64,000 nt of DNA, taken from Crossiella sp. S99.2 (lineage in GTDB: Bacteria; Actinomycetota; Actinomycetes; Mycobacteriales; Pseudonocardiaceae). Positions 28,301 through 35,853 of the stretch are shown piece by piece (within the stretch, counting starts at the first letter, position 1; each line of letters begins with the position of its first letter). The notes under the pieces were generated by a model. The model was not told the DNA's origin. It worked only from the letters and a program-made list of their open reading frames with translations, and searched no databases. The position numbers and the translations under genes were made by a program. The stretch is taken from NCBI RefSeq assembly GCF_023094165.1, contig NZ_JALMDK010000020.1:62001-126000 (forward strand), read 5' to 3'.

Positions 28301-29524
28301 GACGGCCCGAACTACACCTACGATCCGGCCGGTCGGCTGCAGGAAGCCTGGGTCGCCGGGCACAAGTATCGCTACGACTACACCAGCAGCAGTCACGCCG
28401 AATGCCCCACGGGCACCCAGGCCAACGCGGGCCGCAACACCAACCGGATGTGGCTGCACGACCAGACCGGCAGCGGCACCGCGACCACCGCCTACTGCTA
28501 CGACGCGGCCGATCGCATCACCACCACCATCGGCGCCAACGCCCTGACCGGATTCAGCTACGACAGCCACGGCAACACCACCGGATTCACCAGCGGCCCC
28601 GCCACCACCGTGCTCGGCTGGGACGGCGCGGACCGCAACATCTCCGCCCGCACCTCGGGCCCGGACCCGGCGGAGGTCAGCTATGTCCGGGACGCCACCG
28701 ACCGCATCGTGCAACGCACCGCGGTCAAGGGCGACGAGAACAGCGTTGTCCGCCAAGGCCACACGGCCGACGGGGACACCTCGGAAATCACCCTCGGCCC
28801 GGACAAACGACTGATCTCCCGGTCCATCGCGTTGCCAGGGGGTGTGCTGCACACGCTCAAGGGCGGTGCGGCGTCCACCTGGGATCACCCGAGTGTGCGG
28901 GGGGATATCGCGCTGACCACCGGGGCGGATGGCAAGCAGGTCGGCGAGTTGCGGACCTACACGCCGTTTGGTGAGCCGGTGAAGGCCGATGGTGTTGTGG
29001 CGCCGGACAATGTGCCGGACAACCAGCCGGGGCAGATGGATTATGGCTGGCTTGGGCAGCATCAGCGGCCGTATGAACATGCCGGGGCACTCGCGCTGGT
29101 GCAGATGGGCGCGCGGCCGTATCTGCCGGTGCTGGGGCGGTTCCTGTCGGTGGATCCGGTTGAGGGGGGTTCGGCCAACGACTACGACTACACGGCCGCG
29201 GACCCGCTCAACAAGCAGGATCTGGACGGGAAGTTCTGGGGGTTCGTCGTCCGGGCGCTGGTCCAGGTGGTGGTGATCGCGGGTCGCATCCTGCGGAAGA
29301 TCGCCGCCAGCGCGTCCCGGGCGATTGCTCGATACGCGGTGGCCAACTACCTGGCCAAGCATTACGTCCGGGTGTACGCGGTCTACATCTACCGGAGTCT
29401 CGTCTACAAGTTCAGCACGGTCGACAAGCAGAAACTGTCCCTGACGGGAGCGAAGAAGCTGTGGGACTACTCCCAGAAACTGTCGAAGTGGTGGGTCTGC
29501 GTCAGGACCGGATTGTGCTTGTGA
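22370..29524 (+). CDS. Giant secreted RHS/YD-repeat protein with DNRLRE, PA14 and LamG domains and a variable C-terminal tip
   Basis: 2384 aa from GTG 22370 (GAGGT at 22361-22365); an upstream in-frame GTG at 22346 is possible. It has a signal peptide (RRAVVVVTTAALSLSVVSV, cleavage near AGA). Domains with rough residues: DNRLRE 327-500 (LWFDLGPM...DWVREFTAGRWGYHGF), Fn3-like repeats 500-700, PA14 764-907 (GLVGSYFTG...HDDGMRVWVNN), a second PA14 interrupted by a LamG/concanavalin domain 1377-1593 (GYWRLGDG...LTISMWVKP), YD repeats ~1770-2180 (YDHAGRLTESK) and the RHS core (LGRFLSVDP) near 2260. The last ~95 residues are unlike the rest: hydrophobic, basic and Tyr/Trp-rich. RHS shells of this type carry polymorphic toxin or effector tips. 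No immunity-like gene follows. Confidence 0.9.
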   Translation: MSSNRRSSLFRRAVVVVTTAALSLSVVSVPPAGARPPEPVKLRSHAEIPRLPSKAGDAVTPVNPAGDFSRRAEAALPTARSAPLPAPPKPQRTGYVEGKSEVVERRPSATIYRNPDGTRTAKVFQGVVNAPEQNSGKLVPVDATLEIKNGVVAPKVAAVPLELPDRTDPGAAITVGAPAAQARLELEGLRDQAAEVNGTVATYREVQPGVDLQLETTASGVKQTFVLHRAVKSPQWTFRLHLSAGQTPEARPDGSVLIKNAAGAVTFTVPHATMWDALRDKDSGEWRKGPVQQRLERDGKGWRIVLAADAAWVNAAERKFPVHVDPGTFDQTSLDSYVSSEFPRNNYTVDHEPGNGYINKVGYWPGAGWNETYLWFDLGPMHGKQILGANLGVYWVHSNLPTPTNFRVRPIDSGWQHNTVTWNTKPALGRPELWAQGVGGSGTMVGVTDWVREFTAGRWGYHGFALDAPDGQNAWKKLAASEANQQGGAPVLSIDYNDAPHQPTLSWPSPNDGATYHQTGFTFGVGVGDPNGDAQRVEFYLSESQNVIGNPIDAEGMDVPAGGNHAHSGRVRQLQWNKQYYWQTRTTDGHSDWVNSPVWSFRTTNQKPGVPGLTEPVDRAVVSTKQPVLNANPVTDPDGDEVQYEFSIATGEDGRSGLVALSGWLGSPQWTVPAGVLKDGVTYTWTVRARDVASKEETFYAASRKLRVDMRLGAQAPVPTDSSGPVTVNLSNGNVITKLTTPKMKTVGGDVGVEFTYNSQGTGESGLVGSYFTGDSVDGIKDTDVPVLVRTDPQVSFDWGSGSPYPAVIGDDGYRIRWQGYLKVPDTGKFFLGGVHDDGMRVWVNNQPLYDDWKNWYPPGSAPRLGGSGIQLEAGKSYPIRVEYREWNGGAHVQLWTQREGGHLIPVPSSWLSPVAPALPPGWSMSADFDGGGNGYTKAVLTESGVSLVDSTGASHAYTRLSDGGYAPPAGEYGTLARDSAGKLTLLDGDGTTYVFSASGNLESVTSATDARKPAAATMQWTPVDAANPIARLTKITDPVSNRSLGLHYSGEAECADTQGWDPVPPGFVCAVTFPDGGKSRLYFHNGKLAGFVNPGEEWMHLGFHADHLLSTVRTPQALDWIRADLDKRNTNAVDYLIDYHHDQRMVKEVRSPEPGGFNQNPPQRTSRGYGYYGADKATVVWLSGLPAGRWSRRVTYDKGGRMLTDTDATDRTTQYQWGEDDKELAKTDPGGRRTTTIYDDKGNPTLKFGPAPAHCYDESRYPTHPAPAGCDQMPLQETHYDGGHTGLSSAWWANSTMTGKTAAYSTAAPNTDWSTTPPAPGIDPNGAFSGRMTGLVRVADNGRYTFQTTENDATDGARVYIDDNLVLDRTYAPTVLEKKPVGYWRLGDGDDIARDASGNGRDGRYEDNPGRNAEGALPDDSNRGVDFTNGRALIADHDALDITGPLTISMWVKPYRNDAGGGWHELISKFRENDTTPYELAITPDGRLQFRQVGMSGGWQARLSDKQIANESWNHVVVTRDDRNKVTFYLNGQKSGEATFDHPAAANSVPLAIGRRPVGGSTRSIVDEVAIFNTALGERDIARQVGAAGPVNGDKRAIDLSPGQHRFRVDYLQHALTGNQTRATRGINVRWQRHGGALVEVPAGELRPDYGLATTVLDYESDGVPGRETLTHHGGEAGEIDRAYGLALASTADPKGLNLGTRTGYEKPGEGFLRKTAKTMPTGAKTTYSYYGNTETRDNPCTTQSDPVSQSGLARTTTSATPGTGEARTVEEVYDVMGRVVAKAISGAWQCFSYDGRGRVSEHKFPATPTAAARTVRTDHAVGGDPLTTSIGDEFGVITTTVDLLGRTVAYLDVHGIRTETGYDHAGRAVWEKVIPPHTADPPQLTSFSYDHAGRLTESKLGDTVLVKTGFDAAGELATATYANGTQLKAATRDRGGRLIGLTWKLADGREIAATVKRTRAGTVIDESLGGVDPRPDGPNYTYDPAGRLQEAWVAGHKYRYDYTSSSHAECPTGTQANAGRNTNRMWLHDQTGSGTATTAYCYDAADRITTTIGANALTGFSYDSHGNTTGFTSGPATTVLGWDGADRNISARTSGPDPAEVSYVRDATDRIVQRTAVKGDENSVVRQGHTADGDTSEITLGPDKRLISRSIALPGGVLHTLKGGAASTWDHPSVRGDIALTTGADGKQVGELRTYTPFGEPVKADGVVAPDNVPDNQPGQMDYGWLGQHQRPYEHAGALALVQMGARPYLPVLGRFLSVDPVEGGSANDYDYTAADPLNKQDLDGKFWGFVVRALVQVVVIAGRILRKIAASASRAIARYAVANYLAKHYVRVYAVYIYRSLVYKFSTVDKQKLSLTGAKKLWDYSQKLSKWWVCVRTGLCL

Positions 29525-29546
29525 TCGGAGTCCAGTAGCCGATGCC

Positions 29547-29575
29547 GGCCCCGGACACGCGTTGTGTCCGGGGCC
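29547..29575. terminator. Hairpin terminator between convergent RHS and oxidoreductase genes
   Basis: A perfect 12-bp inverted repeat (29547-29558 with 29564-29575) with a 5-nt loop lies between the two stop codons (29524 and 29582). It probably serves both genes. Confidence 0.75.
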
Positions 29576-29581
29576 AGCAGG

Positions 29582-30487
29582 TCAGAAGGTCAGCGTGATC
29601 TTCCCGTTCCCGCCACCCACCGCGAACCGCTCGTGCGCCGCCCGCACCTCCCGCACCGGGAAGTTCTCCGCCACCCGCAACACCAGCGCCCCCGAGTCGA
29701 CCAGCCCGCTGAGTTCACGCAACCCAGCGCCGTCCTCGACCACCTGGTTGATCGTCGTGCGCACGCTCCGCGCGGACAGGTCAGGCACCGGCCCCGCCTG
29801 ACTGGCGATCGAGGCGTACCGACCCCCGTCGACCACCGCATCGGTGACAAACGCGCCAAAGGTGTCGAACACCGCGTCGTAACCGCCGTCAGCCAGGTCA
29901 GCCGGATCAGTGGTGGCAAAGTCCGCGCCGAATTCCTTGACCACCGACAGCTGGGCCTCCCGGGAGACCAGCGCGTGCACCTGGGCGCCGCGGGCGCGCG
30001 CGAGTTGCACGGCCAGGCCGCCGACCGCGCCCGCCGCGCCCGCGATGAGCAGACGGTCGCCCGCGGAGACGGCCAGCCAGTCCAAGGTTTGCAGGGCGGT
30101 CAGACCGGCCAGCGGCAGGGTGGCGGCTTCGGTGAGGCTGACCGTGCTGGGGGCGGGGGCGACCACGTCGGCGGCCAGGACGACCAGGTCGGCCCAGGTG
30201 CCGCGGGTGCTGGCCAGCTGGTGGGACATGGCGATGACCCGGTCGCCGGGGCGGAACTCGCTGGTGCCGCCGTCGACGATCACCCCGGCCAGATCCCAGC
30301 CCAGGGTGAGGGGCCGGGGTGGGGTGGCGTCGCCGATGGCGCCGGTGCGGGTTTTGTCGTCGACCGGGTTGATGCTGGTGGCAATGGTGCGGATGAGCAC
30401 CTCGCCGGGTCCGGGGGTCGGCTCGGCGACTTCCTCGACCCGCAGGACCTCGGGTCCGCCGAAGCGGTGGATCCGGACAGCACGCAT
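29582..30487 (-). CDS. NADP-dependent MDR-type oxidoreductase (quinone oxidoreductase-like)
   Basis: 301 aa from ATG 30487, with GAGGGGG a few bases upstream; the open frame continues further but over the WD40 gene. The N-terminal GroES-like domain (RFGGPEVLRVEEV, PGPGEVLIR, INPVDDKTRTG) precedes a Rossmann fold with AGAAGAVGGLAVQLA. There are no structural-zinc cysteines, so it belongs to the zinc-independent quinone oxidoreductase branch. It should reduce enones or quinones with NADPH. The substrate and the connection to neighbours are unknown. It lies 74 nt downstream of the WD40 gene on the same strand. Confidence 0.88.
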   Translation of the reverse strand: MRAVRIHRFGGPEVLRVEEVAEPTPGPGEVLIRTIATSINPVDDKTRTGAIGDATPPRPLTLGWDLAGVIVDGGTSEFRPGDRVIAMSHQLASTRGTWADLVVLAADVVAPAPSTVSLTEAATLPLAGLTALQTLDWLAVSAGDRLLIAGAAGAVGGLAVQLARARGAQVHALVSREAQLSVVKEFGADFATTDPADLADGGYDAVFDTFGAFVTDAVVDGGRYASIASQAGPVPDLSARSVRTTINQVVEDGAGLRELSGLVDSGALVLRVAENFPVREVRAAHERFAVGGGNGKITLTF

Positions 30488-30561
30488 GAACAGCCCCCTC
30501 AGAACGTGATGATCACTGTCCTCTTGCAACAGTGCGGACGGCCCGCTGATTCCCGGAGTGG

Positions 30562-33500
30562 TCAACCGCAGGGGCGGGGGTTCGCCACGCCGGGCAGGTG
30601 CGTTTCGCGTTTGCGGTCGGTCAGCACTCCCCGGGTGGTGGCGCAGACGCGCTGGATCGCCTGCTCGACGTCCAGGTCTAGGAGGTGCACCGCGCCGGAG
30701 CCGTCGGCGGTGGCCAGGTGGCGGCCGTCCGGGGTGAAGGCCAGCGCGTAGCCGTCGCCGTTGCCGGTGCTGATCGGTTCGCCCAGCGGGCCCGGGGCCG
30801 GGCCGGTGTGCCAGCGCCGGAGGGTGGCGTCGGTGCTGGTGCTGGCCAGGGTGGCGCCGTCGGGGCTGAAGGCGACCGCGGAGACGGATCTGCCGTGCCC
30901 GGTCAGGGCCGCGCCGAGCTGTTCGGGGGCGGCGGGGTTGTCGATGCGCCACAGGCGGACGCTCTGGTCGGCGCTGGCGGTGGCCAGGGACCGGCTGTCG
31001 GGGCTGAAGGCGACCGCGACCACGGCGCCCTGGTGGCCGGTGATCTTGCCGAGCAGTCGCGGTTCGCGGGGATTGTCGACCTGCCACAGCCGCACCGTGT
31101 GATCGCCGCTGGCGGTGGCCAGGATCCGGCCGTCGGGGCTGAACTCGGCGTGCCCGAGGTAGCCCTCGTGACCGGTCAGCCTGGACACCGGGGCCGGGTG
31201 CGCGGGATCGCTGATGTCCCACAGCTGCCCGGTTTCCTCGGTGTCGCCGGTGATCAGGGTGCGGCCGTCGGGACTGTAGGCCAGCGCGGCGGTGTGCCGG
31301 GTGCCCAGGGTGCGCATCGAGGAGATCGGCCTGGGCCGGGCGGGGTCGGCGACGCCCCACAACTGGAGGATCTTGCCGTGGCTGAGCACCGCCAGGGTGC
31401 GGCCGTCGGGGCTGAACCTGGTGTAGGTGCGGCAGGCACTACAGGACTTGAGCACACCGGGCACGGCCGGGATCTCGCCCAGCTGCCGGGGAGTGGCCGG
31501 GGTGGCGGTGTCCCACAGGCGGACCGTGTTGTCCTTGGCGCCGGTGGCGGCGAGCCTGCCGTCCCGGCTGAAGGCGACCATGTTGACCGTGGAGCGGTGC
31601 CCGATCAGCTGCGCGGCCGGCAGCGACCACAGCCGGACCAGGTGGTCGGAGCTGCCGGTGGCCAGGGTGGCGCCGTCGGGGCTGAAACCGACCGCGAACA
31701 CATCGCCGCCGCCGGCCAGTGGCGTGCCGAGCGGGGCGGCGGTGCCCGGGTTGGCCACGTTCCACAGCCTGGCCGTGCCGTCGGCGGCGCCGGAGGCCAG
31801 GATCGCCGGGTTGACCGGGCTGAACGCGACCGACCAGACCCCGCCGGTGTGCCCGGTCAGCGGTGGGCCCAGCGGGCTGCCGTCGGCGGCGCTCCACAGT
31901 CGCACCGTGTTGTCCTGACTGCCGGTGGCCACCGTGCGACTGTCGGGGCTGAACGCCACCGAGTGCACCAGGAAACCGTGCCCGGTCAACGGTTTGCCAC
32001 GGCGCGCTGGACGGGCCGGATCGCCGATGTCCCACAGCAACGCGGTGGTGTCATCGCCACCGGAGGCCAGCGACCGGCCATCCGGGCTGAACGCCAGTGA
32101 CCGCACCGGACCGGTGTGCCCGGCCAGTGGCCGCTCCAGCAGCACCGGGCGGGCCGGGTCGGCGACCTGCCACAGCCGGACGGTGCGATTGTCGTTGCCC
32201 GCGGCCAGGATCCGGCCGTCCGGGCTGAACGCGACCAGGTAGATCGAGCCTTCGCCGGTGCGCAGCGGCTCGCCCAGCCGGATCGGACGGTCCGGGTTGG
32301 CGAGGTCCCACAGCAGCACCGTGCCGTCCTCGCCGGAGCTGGCCAGCACGCGGCCGTCCGGGCTGAACACCGCGGCGCTGAGCCAGCCCTTGTGCCCGCG
32401 CAACGGCTGGCCGAGCGGGCGCGGACTGGTCCGGTCCCGCACGTCCCACAGCCGGACCTGGCCGTCCTCGCCCGCGCTGGCCAGCAGCTCGCCGCGGGGA
32501 CTGAAGGTGGTCAGGTAGACGTTGCCGCCGTGCCCGCTCAGCGCGGTGGCCAGCGCGCTCCGCTGGGTGCCGAGCAGCCGGGTGCGCACCTGTTCCTCGG
32601 CCGGGCGCAGCCGGTGCGCGGTCAGCAGCAGCTGCGCGGACAGCGAGGGGTCGCTCTCCCGCAGCCGGTCCGCCTCGGCCACGGTCTGCCGGAACACCGC
32701 CTCGTCCCGCTGGGCCAGCGCGGTCGAACGCTGCTGCACGGCCACCACCGCCGCGGTCGCCGCGACCAGCGCGAACCCCACCACCGCGGCCACCAGCCTG
32801 CGCAGCCTGCGGTTCTGCCTGCCCGCCCTGGCCGTCTCGTCCTCGTGCACGGCCACGCTGGCGCGCAGGAACCGGGTCTCGCCCTCGGTGAGCATCGGCC
32901 GGTGCGCCACGGCGAAATCCCTGGCCAGGGACAGCCGGGTGCCGCGGTAGAGCGCGCCGGGATCGCGCGCCAGGGTCTCCCACTGGGCGGCGGCCTCGGT
33001 GAGCTGCCGGTGCAGGCGCAGGCCCTCCCGGTCGGTGGCCAGCCACTCGCGCAGCCGGGGCCAGCAGCGGATCAGCGCCTCGTGGGTGATCTGCACACTG
33101 TCGGTGTCCAGCACGATCAGTCGCGCCTCGGCCAGCCGGTCCAGCACCTCGGTCGCGGCCGGATCGGCCAGGTCCAGCTCGGCCCGGCGCACCCGCCGCC
33201 CGGTGTCCTCGGCGCCCTCGCCGAGAGCGATCAGCCGCAGGAACAACTGCCGCGCCCACGCCTGCTGCTCCCCGTTGAGTCCGATGTAGACGGTCTCCGC
33301 GGTGTGCGCGATGGCATGCGTGATCCCGCCACTGGCCTGGTAACCGGACAGGGTCAGCGCACTGCCCCGCCGTCGCCGCCAGGTCTCCAGCAACGCGTGC
33401 GAGACCAGCGGCAGCACCCCCGGCCGCCCGGTCGCCTCGGCGATCACCTGGGACACCAGCGCGGTCTCCGGCACCGCGCCGGCCTCGACCGCGGGCCGGG

Positions 33501-34404
33501 TGATCACCTCGCGCAGTTCCGCGGTGCTCAGCGGCCCGACCACGAGTTGCGCCGCGCGCAGCACCGGCACCAGCTCCGGATACCGGGTGCAGTGCCCGTA
33601 GAAGTCGGCCCGCACGCCCAGCACGATCCGCACCCGGCTGGTCGGCGCCCCGGCCGCGGTGCTCAGCAAGGTCAGGAACCGCGCGCGCTCGGCCTCCTCG
33701 GCGCACAGCGTGAACAGCTCCTCGAACTGGTCGGCCACCAGCACGAGTTCGGTCTCCGGCGGCCGGTCCGCGAGCGCCTGTAACACGGTCAGGTGCAGTG
33801 TTGCCGGATCCGCGAACTCCCGCAGCAGCTCCGCGGCCGACCGGCCGGTCAGCGCGGCCAGTCGCACCGCGCATTCCTCCACCGGCCGCGGGCCAGGAGT
33901 CAGCAACACCGTGGGCAGCCCGGCGGCCCGCACCTGGTGCAGCAGCCCGGCCCGTAACAGCGAGGACTTGCCCGACCCGGACGGCCCGACCACCGCCACG
34001 AACCGATGCCGCCGCACCAGCCCGTCCAGTTCCGCGACCAGCTGTGCCCGGCCGAAGAACCGGGCGGCGTCCTCGATCTGGAACGCGCCGAGCCCGAGGT
34101 AGGGCTCCGGGCCGGGGGTGGCGGGTGGTGGCGTGTCGGCGAGTTCGGCGGCCACGGCATGCCAGCGTTGTTCCCACCCGGCGACATCACCGGCACAGGC
34201 CCGGACGTAGGCCAGGGTGACGACCAGGCTCGGCAGTTTGCGGCCACCGGCGGCCGCGGAGAGCACGGAGGCGGAGACGTGCGCGCGTTTGGCCAGGGTG
34301 CGGTAGGGGATGCCGCCCGCTTGTCTGCGTAGTGCGCGCAGGTCGGCGGCGAACCGCGGCAGTGCGCCGTCACCGGACTCCAGCGGCTGCTCCGCGCGTG
34401 GCAC
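30562..34404 (-). CDS. HTH-STAND ATPase-WD40 protein with 14 WD repeats
   Basis: 1280 aa, GTG start preceded by GGGAGGGAG. An N-terminal XRE-like HTH (FAADLRALRRQAGGIPYRTLAKRAHVS split as LRALRRQAGG and YRTLAKRAHVSASV) is followed by a STAND NTPase with Walker A GPSGSGKSSLL and Walker B ELVLVADQFEELF. A hydrophobic segment (VAAVVGFALVAATAAVVAV) looks like one membrane helix. I then count 14 WD40 repeats (FSPDGR...LASGG.D.TVRLWD), which would make two seven-bladed propellers. Proteins of this shape are signalling hubs in actinomycetes; the WD repeats bind the trigger and the ATPase oligomerises. The target is unknown. It is divergent from the methyltransferase gene with a 103-nt gap. Confidence 0.9.
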   Translation of the reverse strand: MPRAEQPLESGDGALPRFAADLRALRRQAGGIPYRTLAKRAHVSASVLSAAAGGRKLPSLVVTLAYVRACAGDVAGWEQRWHAVAAELADTPPPATPGPEPYLGLGAFQIEDAARFFGRAQLVAELDGLVRRHRFVAVVGPSGSGKSSLLRAGLLHQVRAAGLPTVLLTPGPRPVEECAVRLAALTGRSAAELLREFADPATLHLTVLQALADRPPETELVLVADQFEELFTLCAEEAERARFLTLLSTAAGAPTSRVRIVLGVRADFYGHCTRYPELVPVLRAAQLVVGPLSTAELREVITRPAVEAGAVPETALVSQVIAEATGRPGVLPLVSHALLETWRRRRGSALTLSGYQASGGITHAIAHTAETVYIGLNGEQQAWARQLFLRLIALGEGAEDTGRRVRRAELDLADPAATEVLDRLAEARLIVLDTDSVQITHEALIRCWPRLREWLATDREGLRLHRQLTEAAAQWETLARDPGALYRGTRLSLARDFAVAHRPMLTEGETRFLRASVAVHEDETARAGRQNRRLRRLVAAVVGFALVAATAAVVAVQQRSTALAQRDEAVFRQTVAEADRLRESDPSLSAQLLLTAHRLRPAEEQVRTRLLGTQRSALATALSGHGGNVYLTTFSPRGELLASAGEDGQVRLWDVRDRTSPRPLGQPLRGHKGWLSAAVFSPDGRVLASSGEDGTVLLWDLANPDRPIRLGEPLRTGEGSIYLVAFSPDGRILAAGNDNRTVRLWQVADPARPVLLERPLAGHTGPVRSLAFSPDGRSLASGGDDTTALLWDIGDPARPARRGKPLTGHGFLVHSVAFSPDSRTVATGSQDNTVRLWSAADGSPLGPPLTGHTGGVWSVAFSPVNPAILASGAADGTARLWNVANPGTAAPLGTPLAGGGDVFAVGFSPDGATLATGSSDHLVRLWSLPAAQLIGHRSTVNMVAFSRDGRLAATGAKDNTVRLWDTATPATPRQLGEIPAVPGVLKSCSACRTYTRFSPDGRTLAVLSHGKILQLWGVADPARPRPISSMRTLGTRHTAALAYSPDGRTLITGDTEETGQLWDISDPAHPAPVSRLTGHEGYLGHAEFSPDGRILATASGDHTVRLWQVDNPREPRLLGKITGHQGAVVAVAFSPDSRSLATASADQSVRLWRIDNPAAPEQLGAALTGHGRSVSAVAFSPDGATLASTSTDATLRRWHTGPAPGPLGEPISTGNGDGYALAFTPDGRHLATADGSGAVHLLDLDVEQAIQRVCATTRGVLTDRKRETHLPGVANPRPCG

Positions 34405-34507
34405 GGCGCTCCCTCCCGTGCTTGTGGTGACCCTCCGGAGTCAGTTCTACACGCTGTGCCGGTCGCGGTCCGATTCGGCGTTGACAGGTGTGCCACCGTG
34501 GATCTCC

Positions 34508-35500
34508 GTGAATGACGACCACGTCGGCAAACTCCGCGCACTGGCCGGGCTGGCCACCCCGATGGCGCTGCGGGTCGCGGTGACCCTGGGCCTGCCGGAC
34601 CGCCTGCGCGGCACGCCCGCCACCGCCGAACAGCTGGCCACCGAGCAGCGGCTGTCCCCGATCGCACTCGACCTGCTGCTGGCCCACCTCACCGCCCTCG
34701 ACGTCCTGGAACGTACCGGCAGCGGCTACCGGACCACCGAGTTCGGCGCGGCCCTGTGCACTGACGCGGACAACGGGCTGGCCAACTTCCTGCACTTCAA
34801 CCTGGCTGGTGGCCGCGCCGACCTGGCCTTCACCGAACTACTGCACAGCGTCACCACCGGCGAGGCGGCCTACACCCGCAAACACGGGCAGGACTTCTGG
34901 GCTGACCTGGCCGAACAACCGCGGCTGCGCGAGTCCTTCGACCGGCAGATGACGCACCGCTTCCGCGAGCAGGTGCCGCGGATCGTGGCCGGTTACGACT
35001 GGGGTCGCTTCGACCACCTGGTTGACGTCGGCGGCGGGGTCGGCACCCTGCTCGCCGCGATCCTGACCGCCCATCCTGGCCTGCGTGGCCACCTGGTGGA
35101 CCTCGAACCCACTGCAGCCGTGGCCGACCGGATCTTCCGCGAGCAAGGGCTCGGCGACCGGGCGGTGGCCAGTGCGGGCAGCTTCTTTGACCCGCTGCCA
35201 CCTGGGGCGCAGGCGTATTTGCTGTGCGACATTTTGCACGACTGGGACGACGAGCACGCGCACCGCATCCTGGCCCGCTGCGTGGCCGCGGTGCCGGCGG
35301 ACGGGCGGATCCTGGTCATCGAACCGGTCGGCGGGCGCAAGGCCAACACCGAGTTCGAGCTGGCCATGCTGGTCATCTTCGGCGGCCGGGAGCGCACCCT
35401 GGACGAGTTCCGCGCCCTGGGCTCGGCGCACGGGCTGGCGCTGGACGCGGTCACCGACCTGACCGAACAGCGTTGCCTGCTGGAGTTCCGGGTGAACTGA
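34508..35500 (+). CDS. SAM-dependent O-methyltransferase (dimerising, small-molecule type)
   Basis: 330 aa from GTG 34508. The open frame runs further upstream, but that part overlaps the start of the divergent WD40 gene and looks unlike protein. The N-terminal winged-helix dimerisation domain (ATPMALRVAVTLGLPDRL; LDLLLAHLTALDVLERTG) is followed by a class I methyltransferase fold with LVDVGGGVGTLLAAI (SAM-binding glycine loop) and the DILHDWDDEHAHRIL signature with a candidate catalytic His. The family methylates hydroxyls of antibiotics and aromatic metabolites. It ends 17 nt before repeat copy B. It lies 4 kb from PKS C and could serve that pathway. Confidence 0.88.
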   Translation: MNDDHVGKLRALAGLATPMALRVAVTLGLPDRLRGTPATAEQLATEQRLSPIALDLLLAHLTALDVLERTGSGYRTTEFGAALCTDADNGLANFLHFNLAGGRADLAFTELLHSVTTGEAAYTRKHGQDFWADLAEQPRLRESFDRQMTHRFREQVPRIVAGYDWGRFDHLVDVGGGVGTLLAAILTAHPGLRGHLVDLEPTAAVADRIFREQGLGDRAVASAGSFFDPLPPGAQAYLLCDILHDWDDEHAHRILARCVAAVPADGRILVIEPVGGRKANTEFELAMLVIFGGRERTLDEFRALGSAHGLALDAVTDLTEQRCLLEFRVN

Positions 35501-35853
35501 CCCTCGCGGTCAAGACCACTTGGGCCAACTGGTACGCCCACTTGGGCCAACTCGGCGTACCAGTTGGGCCAACTCGCCGGACATCGGCTGGGTCCTGTTG
35601 GCCAGCCAACACAAATGCACCCGGATCCGCGCTCAGCACGCGCATCCGGTGACAAGACCGCGCCACCCCGTCCGGGCCAGACTGAGCGGGCGACACCAGC
35701 CACCCCGGTGGTCACTCCTCCCGGTGACTACCGCACGCGGCGGGCCGGACGGACCCCCAGCCGTTCGGCCGCCACCCGGCCGGTGCGCGGACCTCCCCAT
35801 CCGGCCCCGGGTCCGCGCACCGGTCGCCGACCTGCGAAGGAGATGGCGGAGCT
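35501..35853. other. 353-nt intergenic region upstream of the SARP gene
   Basis: It contains repeat copy B (35517-35577) and then about 275 nt of leader before the SARP start. The sequence 35600-35660 is less GC-rich. I see no clear promoter consensus and no credible gene. Confidence 0.55.
35517..35577. repeat. 61-nt palindromic intergenic repeat, copy B
   Basis: Three identical TTGGGCCAA units (35520-35528, 35542-35550, 35564-35572) sit at an exact 22-nt period. The first unit with ACTGGTACGCC pairs with GGCGTACCAGT plus the third unit, giving 19-nt arms with one mismatch around the middle unit. It starts 17 nt after the methyltransferase stop codon, the same relative position as copy A. 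Confidence 0.88.

Noticed and set aside
34481..34486. TTGACA as a -35 box for the methyltransferase
   Set aside because: No acceptable -10 hexamer lies 16-18 nt downstream, and the implied start site would fall inside the coding region.
35517..35577. Three regularly spaced TTGGGCCAA units as a CRISPR array
   Set aside because: The units are 9 nt with 13-nt spacing, far too short for CRISPR, and no cas genes are present.
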